Shown: positions 59,134 through 64,000 of the stretch, piece by piece | How the letters are laid out: every line of letters starts with the position of its first letter | How positions within the stretch are numbered: the first letter of the stretch is position 1 | DNA from: Umezawaea sp049997955 | GTDB taxonomy: Bacteria; Actinomycetota; Actinomycetes; Mycobacteriales; Pseudonocardiaceae | NCBI GenBank assembly: GCA_049997955.1 | Contig: JAEBDY010000010.1 | Coordinates: forward strand, 124,001-188,000 | Direction: 5' to 3' | DNA: 64,000 nucleotides | The notes under the pieces: generated by a model | The model's input: only the letters and a program-made list of their open reading frames with translations | Database searches by the model: none | What the model was told of the DNA's origin: nothing | Position numbers and translations under genes: made by a program

Positions 59134-59859
59134 TCACGCGAGGTCCCGCTTGGGCGCGTGGCCGACGAAGGTGTGCACGATGCCGCGCTGCCAGCCCGTC
59201 ACCGTGTCGCTGCGCACGCCGGTGAAACCTGTGCGGCGCAGGCGGTCGCGCAACGCTCCAGCACCGTCGAAGTCCAGCGCGCTGCGCCACAGGTAGGTGA
59301 AGATCGCCGGTGTCCGGGTGGCGACGGCGCCGCTGGGGATGATCACCGTCCAGCACACCGCCGTCCAGATCACCGTGCTCGGCAGCGAATCGCGCACCGA
59401 GTACTCGTGGACCACGAACGGGGCTCCTGGTCGCAGCAGGTCGCGCACCACCTCCAGCACCGGGTCCGGCTCGGGCAGGTTGCGGACCAGGTAGGCGGCG
59501 AACACGCCGTCGAACGGACCGCGGACCCCCGCCGCGACCACGTCCTCCGCCCTGGCGTGCACGAAGGACACCGTGTCGGGCCAGGACTTCCGGCGAGCGC
59601 GCGCCAGCATGCCCGCGGACGCGTCGACCGCTACGATCTCCGCCTCCGGCGCCACCGCGAGCAGCGCGGCCGTCGACGCACCCGTGCCGCAGCCGAGGTC
59701 GAGCAGGCGCAGCCCGGCGCCGCCGTTCGACAGGCGGAGTCCACCGGCCGACCGGCGGAGCGCCTCGTGGTAGCCGGGGTTCATCCCGACCAGGAAGTCG
59801 TAGGCCGGGGCCGCGGCGTCGAACGCGCCGGGCACCTCTTCGGTGGTCGTCGACCGCAC
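59134..59859 (-). CDS. SAM-dependent methyltransferase, CrtT-like
   Basis: A 241-residue class I methyltransferase: FDAAAPAYDFLVGMNPGYHEALRRS, SAM motif LLDLGCGTGASTAALLA, AVDASAGMLARAR and ARAEDV. The layout and the RTPAIFTYLWRSALDFDGAGALRDRLRRTGF tail resemble the CrtT methyltransferases of Streptomyces carotenoid clusters and UbiE relatives. It converges on the crtB-Rieske transcript, so it probably modifies the same carotenoid; its target is unproven. The start is GTG at 59859 with GAGG 5 bases upstream. The upstream sequence (59860-60001) looks like a broken gene tail. Confidence 0.8.
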   Translation of the reverse strand: MRSTTTEEVPGAFDAAAPAYDFLVGMNPGYHEALRRSAGGLRLSNGGAGLRLLDLGCGTGASTAALLAVAPEAEIVAVDASAGMLARARRKSWPDTVSFVHARAEDVVAAGVRGPFDGVFAAYLVRNLPEPDPVLEVVRDLLRPGAPFVVHEYSVRDSLPSTVIWTAVCWTVIIPSGAVATRTPAIFTYLWRSALDFDGAGALRDRLRRTGFTGVRSDTVTGWQRGIVHTFVGHAPKRDLA

Positions 59860-60001
59860 TCAGACCTCAGCTCTCCGCCCGCGTGCCCGCTCCCACAGCA
59901 GCAGCGTCAGCGTGGCCATCGCGAACCCGAGACCGTCAGGACCGCGGCCGCAGGCGCCACGACCAGGTACTCCCCCGGCCTTCCCCTTCAGCCTCGGCCG
60001 A
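59860..60001 (-). pseudogene. Possible frameshifted remnant of a membrane protein
   Basis: Minus-strand reading gives GEYLVVAPAAAVLTVSG in one frame and FAMATLTLLLWERARGRRAEV then stop in another; joined by a one-base shift near 59925 they make a plausible C-terminal membrane helix with a basic tail. The stop abuts the methyltransferase GTG. No start or upstream portion is evident, so if real this is a decayed gene end. It could also be chance in high-GC DNA. Confidence 0.25.
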
Positions 60002-60089
60002 CAACCCGTCCAACTCCCGACCTCCGTGGCTCTGCCCCACCGTAGGTCGGCTCGTGGACGTCCGCACGACGACAGCCGCGTTCGGCGCT

Positions 60090-60467
60090 TCAGGACCTGC
60101 CGAGTTCGGCGACGAGGGCCTCGGGGTCCGCCACCGTGACGGTCAGGCCCGGATGGCGGAGCAGGCCCCACGGGTCGAGACCGCGCACGGGCACCCGGAA
60201 CTCCACGCACACGCCCGAACGGGCGTTCGACCCGAACGTCAGCCCCTTGTCGCTCAAGGACATCCGCACGCCCAACCCCTTCCACCACCGGTACGGGCCG
60301 CTGGTGGAGGCGTCGACGACGTTGGTGAGCGGGGTGCGGACCGTCCAGGACCCGAAGTGGGCGGTGAACCACGTGTCGTCGACCAGCACGACTGAGTTGC
60401 CCGCGGTGATGCCCGCCAGGCGCAGCGCCCGCGCGGGCGCCGGGTCGAACGCGAACTCGAACCTCAT
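60090..60467 (-). CDS. Conserved hypothetical protein
   Basis: A 125-residue protein, mostly beta strands by appearance (MRFEFAFDPAPARALRLAGI, SVVLVDDTWFTAHFGSWTVRTPL, GVCVEFRVPVRGLDPWGLLRHPGLTVTV), with many Trp and Phe. I do not recognise a named family; similar small proteins with the WGLLRHPGLTVTVADP ending occur in actinobacteria as far as I recall. AAGG lies 7 bases before the ATG at 60467. It lies 43 bases downstream of the DUF1990 gene on the same strand, so it may be the last gene of that operon. Confidence 0.65.
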   Translation of the reverse strand: MRFEFAFDPAPARALRLAGITAGNSVVLVDDTWFTAHFGSWTVRTPLTNVVDASTSGPYRWWKGLGVRMSLSDKGLTFGSNARSGVCVEFRVPVRGLDPWGLLRHPGLTVTVADPEALVAELGRS

Positions 60468-60510
60468 CCGGACGCCTTCCCTGTCAACACGGTGTGGGCA
60501 CGGGAACCAC

Positions 60511-61233
60511 TCACCCGCCGGGGTGGCGGGAGTCGGGCAGCAACCGTTCCCACGGGTACGCCTTCGCGCCGGACGGGGCCACCACCACGCCGCCGTCCAC
60601 GTGCGTCACCGGCGGTGGTGGCTCACCGCGGCGCGCGGCGGCCAGGTGGTCGCGCAGGCGCCGCAGGACGGCGTCGTAGAACCGCGTCTGCGTCCACCGG
60701 CCGAAGACCTGGAAACCCAGTCTGATCACCGGGTTCGGCAGCGGCGCGCGGCGGGAGTAGCCGCTGACCCGGAACGACACGGCCCCCGAGGCGAGGTTCT
60801 TGATCACCTCGTAGCTGAGCCTGCCCTCCTCCAGGTGCCCCTGGAGGGTTTGGTAGCCCCAGCCCCAGATCCGCTCGGTGAGGTCGCCGGAGCCCCTCGT
60901 CTCGTCCACCACGGAGGTGACCCGCACACCGAGGTAGAAGCGCAGTCCGGCGAACCGGCCCTCCAGCAGCATGTCGCGACCGAGGAGTTCGTCGTCGGGC
61001 CGGTAGAAGGCCCGCATGATCGACGGGTCGGAGAACTCGTACCTCCGGACCAGCAGGCACGCCCGTTCCCAGGCGCCGTCCGGCACCGGCGGACCCGGCC
61101 GTTCGGAACCCACCACGGCGACGGCGGAGTCGACGTGCCAGTGCCCGACCGCCACGCCGTCCACGGGCGCCGCGGCGGGGTCGTAGTTGAGGGGTAGATC
61201 GCGCAACGCGTCCAGTTCGACCGCGGGATCCAT
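60511..61233 (-). CDS. DUF1990-family protein (copy 1)
   Basis: A 240-residue protein of the DUF1990 family: RRYEFSDPSIMRAFYRPDDELLGRDMLLEGRFAGLRFYLGVRV, WGWGYQTLQGHLEEGRLSYEVIKNLASGAVSFRVSGYSRRA and a VFGRWTQTRFYDAVLRRLRDHL tail. The GYQTLQGH..EG and FRVSGYSR motifs match the family, which has no proven function. It begins immediately after the stop of the small membrane protein gene (zero gap). A second DUF1990 member lies on the other strand 0.3 kb away. Confidence 0.8.
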   Translation of the reverse strand: MDPAVELDALRDLPLNYDPAAAPVDGVAVGHWHVDSAVAVVGSERPGPPVPDGAWERACLLVRRYEFSDPSIMRAFYRPDDELLGRDMLLEGRFAGLRFYLGVRVTSVVDETRGSGDLTERIWGWGYQTLQGHLEEGRLSYEVIKNLASGAVSFRVSGYSRRAPLPNPVIRLGFQVFGRWTQTRFYDAVLRRLRDHLAAARRGEPPPPVTHVDGGVVVAPSGAKAYPWERLLPDSRHPGG

Positions 61234-61449
61234 CTACTCGGAGTCCCGCAGCGAATCACCCATCAGCCACAGGGTGGGCGGCCACAGCCCGACGAACAGG
61301 GCGCGGCGCTCGGCGTTGCCGCGCTCGTCCTGGTCGACCGTCTTGGCCCGGATCCACAGCGCCACGCACAGCACGATCGACCCCAAGGAGGCCAGGTGGA
61401 GGTGCGTTCCCCGCAAACCACCGCGCCGCAAAGCCTTCCCGACAGACAC
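61234..61449 (-). CDS. Small two-helix membrane protein
   Basis: A 71-residue protein: basic N-terminus, two hydrophobic segments (LHLASLGSIVLCVALWI and ALFVGLWPPTLWLMG) joined by a charged loop (RAKTVDQDERGNAERR). GTG at 61449 has GGAGG 5 bases upstream. Its TAG is directly followed by the ATG of the DUF1990 gene, so the two are coupled. Resembles small actinobacterial membrane proteins of unknown function. Confidence 0.65.
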   Translation of the reverse strand: MSVGKALRRGGLRGTHLHLASLGSIVLCVALWIRAKTVDQDERGNAERRALFVGLWPPTLWLMGDSLRDSE

Positions 61450-61512
61450 ACGAACCTCCGTTCGACACCACGGCAGTGAGCGATGGACCTCTTCGCATGG
61501 TGTCATAGGTGC

Positions 61513-62250
61513 ATGACCACGGCGAGCGGACCGACCCGGCTGGCGACCATCCTGTGGTGGCCGCTGGGGCTGGCGGTGGTCGCCGCGCGCTACCTCTGGC
61601 GGACCACCCCCCTGCACCGCAGCGAGGAAACGGGCGGCGCCGAGGACCTCCCCGCCTTCGACGACGACGTTCCCGGCGGACGGAACCAGGGGATCGCCGA
61701 CGGCACAGGGCCTTTGCTGCACCGCACGTACGCGGTCCGGATCGCGGGCAGCGCGCTGAGCCCGCCCGAACTGGTGGACGTGGTCGCGAACGGGCTCAAC
61801 CGGGCCTCCCCGGAGATGGCCTTCTTCCGCAAGACCCGCGGGCGGGGCGACGGCGTGCGGTTCGGGGACGAGTTCGTGGTGCGGATGCCGGGCCCGTGGG
61901 ACGGACCGGTCCGGGTGACCAAGAGGGACGACACCTCGTTCCGACTGTCCACGTTGGAGGGACACCTCGAAGCGGGCCACATCGAGTTCCGCGTGTCGTC
62001 CGAGGGCGACGAACTCCTCTTCGAGATCGAATCCTGGTGCCGCGCGGGCGACCGGTTCTCCCACCTGCTCTACAACCGCGTGGGACTGGCCAAGGAGGTG
62101 CAGCTGAACATGTGGACGCACTTCTGCGTCCGCACCGCGACGCTCGCAGGCGGCCGCTACCGGGGCGGCGTCACCATCCGAACGCGGTGCGTCGACTGGA
62201 CGGCGGCCGAGTTCGAACGCCCCGGAAGGCTGTCCACGCCGCGGCGGTGA
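61513..62250 (+). CDS. DUF1990-like family protein (copy 2)
   Basis: A 245-residue protein. After a short hydrophobic N-terminus (LATILWWPLGLAVVAARYLW) it shows VANGLNRASPEMAFFRKTRGRGDGVRFGDEFVVRMPGPWDGPVRVTKRDDTSFRLSTLEGHLEAGHIEFRVSSEGDELLFEIESWCRAGD, the same TLEGH.EAG and FRVSS.. pattern as its neighbour's DUF1990 domain. The two genes are divergent and may be a duplicated pair. The ATG at 61513 is chosen because family similarity begins near it; an in-frame ATG at 61483 is possible. Function unknown. Confidence 0.75.
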   Translation: MTTASGPTRLATILWWPLGLAVVAARYLWRTTPLHRSEETGGAEDLPAFDDDVPGGRNQGIADGTGPLLHRTYAVRIAGSALSPPELVDVVANGLNRASPEMAFFRKTRGRGDGVRFGDEFVVRMPGPWDGPVRVTKRDDTSFRLSTLEGHLEAGHIEFRVSSEGDELLFEIESWCRAGDRFSHLLYNRVGLAKEVQLNMWTHFCVRTATLAGGRYRGGVTIRTRCVDWTAAEFERPGRLSTPRR

Positions 62251-62400
62251 GGTGGAACGGCGTTCACCTGAGCGGACCGATCCCCTCCACGGCCACGGCG
62301 AGGAGCCGGTCGGCTTGAGCCGTACCCCGCGCGGACGCGGGGCACGGCGGTGGGCGTCCAGCCACTCCAGCAGCGCGGCGCGCGCCGCCCGCACCCGCGG

Positions 62401-63288
62401 TCAGCTCACGGGTCCTCGCCCCCGCCCCTGGTCGTCGTGGGTGAGCCCGAACGGCGCGTCCCCCCTCACCGTGACGCGGTGCATCACCCGGTGCTGGTCG
62501 CCGTAGTCGTCGACGGCGTAGTGGGCCGTGCTCCGGTTGTCCCACACCACCACGTCGCCGGGGCTCCACCTGTGCCGCACGCTGTGCTCGGGCAGGCCGA
62601 TCACGGCGAAGAACAGGTCGAGCAGCGCCCGGCTCTCGGCGTCGGTGACGTCCAGGACGCGAGTGGTGAAGCCGGGGCTGACGAACAGGCTGCGGCGACC
62701 GGTCTCCGGGTGGACCCGCACCACGGGGTGCACGGCGGGCTTCAGCGAGGTGACCCGCTCGCCCTCCCAGGTGTTCCCCTCTCCCCCGAGCCTGGTGTGC
62801 AGGTAGTCCTCGAAGTCCTTGCGGCCGTCGTGCACCGCCTCCAGCCGGTCCGCGAGTCGGCGCAGAGGTGGCGACAGGGCGAGGTAGGCGGCTTCCAGGT
62901 CCGTCCAGCAGGTGTCGCCGCCCACCGGCGGGAGCGACACGGCGCGGAGCACCGAACCCAGCGGCGGGCGCGACATGAAGGTGACGTCGGTGTGCCAGAC
63001 CGGCGACTTCCCGCCGTCCCCGCTGTCCAGCACGTAGATCTCCGGGTGCTCGTCGTCCAGACCCGGCACCACGGGGTGCGCCGGGGTGAGTTCTCCCAGC
63101 GTGGCGGCGAAATCGCGGTGGGCGGTCGGCGTGAGGTCCTGCCCCCGGAAGATCAGGACCTTGTGCAGCAGGAGCGCCGACCGGATGTCGGCGGCCTCCG
63201 CCGCCGTCCGCGGGCGGGACAGGTCGAAACCGGAGACCTGCGCGCCGATCGTCGCCGTGAGCCTCTCCACCGCCGGTACCGCTGCCAT
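62401..63288 (-). CDS. TauD/TfdA-family Fe(II)/2-oxoglutarate dioxygenase
   Basis: A 295-residue dioxygenase. The facial triad is visible: WHTDVTF (His and Asp, about residue 98) and HRVMHRVTV (second His) with a downstream Arg that binds 2-oxoglutarate. SGFDLSRP, RPPLGSVLRAVSLPPVGGDTCWTDLEAAYLAL and VWDNRSTAHYAVDDY are typical of TauD. It hydroxylates taurine or another sulfonate so that sulfite is released. GGAGAGG lies 7 bases before the ATG. It is next to a TauB/SsuB-type ABC ATPase on the same strand with 21 bases between, fitting sulfur-starvation use of sulfonates. Confidence 0.9.
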   Translation of the reverse strand: MAAVPAVERLTATIGAQVSGFDLSRPRTAAEAADIRSALLLHKVLIFRGQDLTPTAHRDFAATLGELTPAHPVVPGLDDEHPEIYVLDSGDGGKSPVWHTDVTFMSRPPLGSVLRAVSLPPVGGDTCWTDLEAAYLALSPPLRRLADRLEAVHDGRKDFEDYLHTRLGGEGNTWEGERVTSLKPAVHPVVRVHPETGRRSLFVSPGFTTRVLDVTDAESRALLDLFFAVIGLPEHSVRHRWSPGDVVVWDNRSTAHYAVDDYGDQHRVMHRVTVRGDAPFGLTHDDQGRGRGPVS

Positions 63289-63309
63289 GGTCGTCCCTCT
63301 CCTGTCGGG

Positions 63310-64000
63310 TCAGGCCGCGACTGCCCGGACGGCAGCCGCGATCTCGCCTCGGAACGCCGCGTACTCGGGAGAGCCGCGGAGCTCGTCGGCCGACATCCCC
63401 TTGCGGGGCAACGTGATCGGCACGTCGAGCGCTGTCCGTCCCGGCCTGTCGGTGAGCACGACGATGCGGCTGGCCAGGAACACCGCCTCGTCGACGCTGT
63501 GCGTCACGAACACCACGCCCTGCCCCACGTCGTCGGTCAGGGCGCGGACGTCCTCCTGCACCCTCTCCCTCGTCAGCGCGTCGAGCGCGGCGAACGGCTC
63601 GTCCATCAGCAGCAGCCGCGGCCTCGCGGCCAGCGCCCTGGCGATGGCCACGCGCTGCTGCTGCCCGCCGGACACCTCCCAGGTGCGCCGAGGTCCCAGC
63701 TCCGCCAGTCCGACGGCGGCCAGCAGCTCGGCGGTGCGGCGCGACCGATCGGCCCTGGGGACGTCGGCCCACCGCAGCGCGGCGTCGACGTTGCCCGCGA
63801 CCGTCTGCCAGGGGAACAGCCTGGGCTGCTGGAACACCACTCCCACGTCCCGGCCGGGAACAGGGGGCCGCCCCAGCCTCCGGACGTCCCCCGCGGTCGG
63901 CCGCTCGAACCCGGCGATCATCCGCAGCAGCGTGCTCTTGCCCGAACCGGACGGGCCCACGACGACGAGGAACTCCCCCGGATCGACCCGCAGGTCGATC
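63310..64000 (-). CDS. ABC transporter ATPase, nitrate/sulfonate/taurine type (partial at right edge)
   Basis: An ABC ATPase that continues past the window edge; 229 codons and the stop are seen. Walker A GPSGSGKSTLLRMIAGFE, Q-loop VFQQPRLFPW, signature VSGGQQQRVAIARAL, Walker B LLLMDEPFAALDALTRERVQ, H-loop FVTHSVDEAVFLASRI and DRPGR tail are all of the TauB/SsuB type. It would energise uptake of sulfonates processed by the TauD-like enzyme downstream. The N-terminus (about 20-30 residues) is missing. Confidence 0.9.
   Translation of the reverse strand, partial: IDLRVDPGEFLVVVGPSGSGKSTLLRMIAGFERPTAGDVRRLGRPPVPGRDVGVVFQQPRLFPWQTVAGNVDAALRWADVPRADRSRRTAELLAAVGLAELGPRRTWEVSGGQQQRVAIARALAARPRLLLMDEPFAALDALTRERVQEDVRALTDDVGQGVVFVTHSVDEAVFLASRIVVLTDRPGRTALDVPITLPRKGMSADELRGSPEYAAFRGEIAAAVRAVAA

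Noticed and set aside
61234..62394. A 386-codon minus-strand frame opposite the second DUF1990-like gene
   Set aside because: Only its last 71 codons look real (small membrane protein with its own ribosome site); the rest is opposite-strand shadow of the plus gene.
62264..62400. Minus-strand fragments VRAARAALLEWLDAHRR and RLLAVAVEGIGPLR that could be a frameshifted TetR-like tail
   Set aside because: Too short, needs a frameshift and lacks a start or ribosome site; could be chance in high-GC DNA.
1..64000. tRNA, rRNA, CRISPR arrays, insertion sequences, prophage or integrase genes
   Set aside because: Looked for and not found: no regularly spaced repeats, transposase motifs or tRNA-like cloverleafs noticed by eye. 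A short tRNA could be missed without a covariance search.

Overview
The window comes from a very GC-rich, gene-dense actinomycete. The left edge carries an AftD-type arabinofuranosyltransferase, the arabinogalactan-building enzyme of organisms with an arabinose/galactose cell wall. Together with the secreted plant-polysaccharide enzymes, many large LuxR-type regulators, a SARP regulator and a carotenoid cluster, this points to the Pseudonocardiales (Saccharothrix, Actinosynnema or Lentzea type); the genus is an inference. No rRNA, tRNA, CRISPR array, transposase or prophage gene was seen.

Layout. 1-5 kb: cell-envelope genes (AftD, incomplete at the left edge; a solute-binding/VWA protein). 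5-13 kb: membrane multicopper oxidase, an ATPase-LuxR regulator, a PadR regulator divergent from an NTF2-like protein, and a TerD-domain protein. 13-17 kb: a membrane protein of linalool dehydratase-like type, a pectate lyase with ricin-type lectin domain, and a RibD-type reductase. 17-31 kb: one minus-strand catabolic block of 13 genes, mostly joined by 4-base start/stop overlaps: NDP-forming acyl-CoA synthetase, two enoyl-CoA hydratases, a pair of acyl-CoA dehydrogenases, a complete branched-chain amino acid-type ABC importer, a TetR regulator, and a flavin monooxygenase with an SDR. Divergent from it run an F420-type LLM oxidoreductase and a phosphotriesterase-like lactonase (31-33 kb). A 26-bp palindrome sits between two back-to-back promoters there. 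Taken together this looks like uptake and Baeyer-Villiger/beta-oxidation-like breakdown of an unknown cyclic or branched carboxylic compound.

33-39 kb: DUF6518-like membrane protein; SDR plus old yellow enzyme under a divergent MarR regulator with clear operators; polysaccharide deacetylase and GH11 xylanase. 39.5-49 kb is the most unusual part. On the plus strand is a translationally coupled conflict-type triad: a VMAP-like protein with a nucleotide-cyclase-like domain, a MoxR AAA+ ATPase, and a 1441-residue vWA-like/NB-ARC/TPR protein. It converges on a minus-strand pair made of a 58-codon peptide gene that overlaps by 8 bases the start of an HExxH putative peptide-modifying enzyme. I read this pair as an unannotated RiPP-type precursor and modifier, linked to a multicellularity/defence NTPase module.

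49-54 kb: secreted protein, SARP regulator preceded by three 11-bp-spaced direct repeats, a second ATPase-LuxR regulator whose start lies in a 24-bp perfect inverted repeat, and a VOC-family protein. 54-60 kb: carotenoid genes crtI and crtE divergent from crtB and a Rieske protein, with a CrtT-like methyltransferase converging; no lycopene cyclase is present. 60-64 kb: two DUF1990-type proteins, small proteins, then a TauD-type dioxygenase and an ABC ATPase (incomplete at the right edge), probably for sulfonate use.

Several genes (LuxR at 7.0 kb, TerD-like, membrane protein at 14.3 kb, RibD-like, MarR) have a TANNNT or similar -10 box 6-7 bases before the start codon, so they are probably transcribed as leaderless mRNAs.
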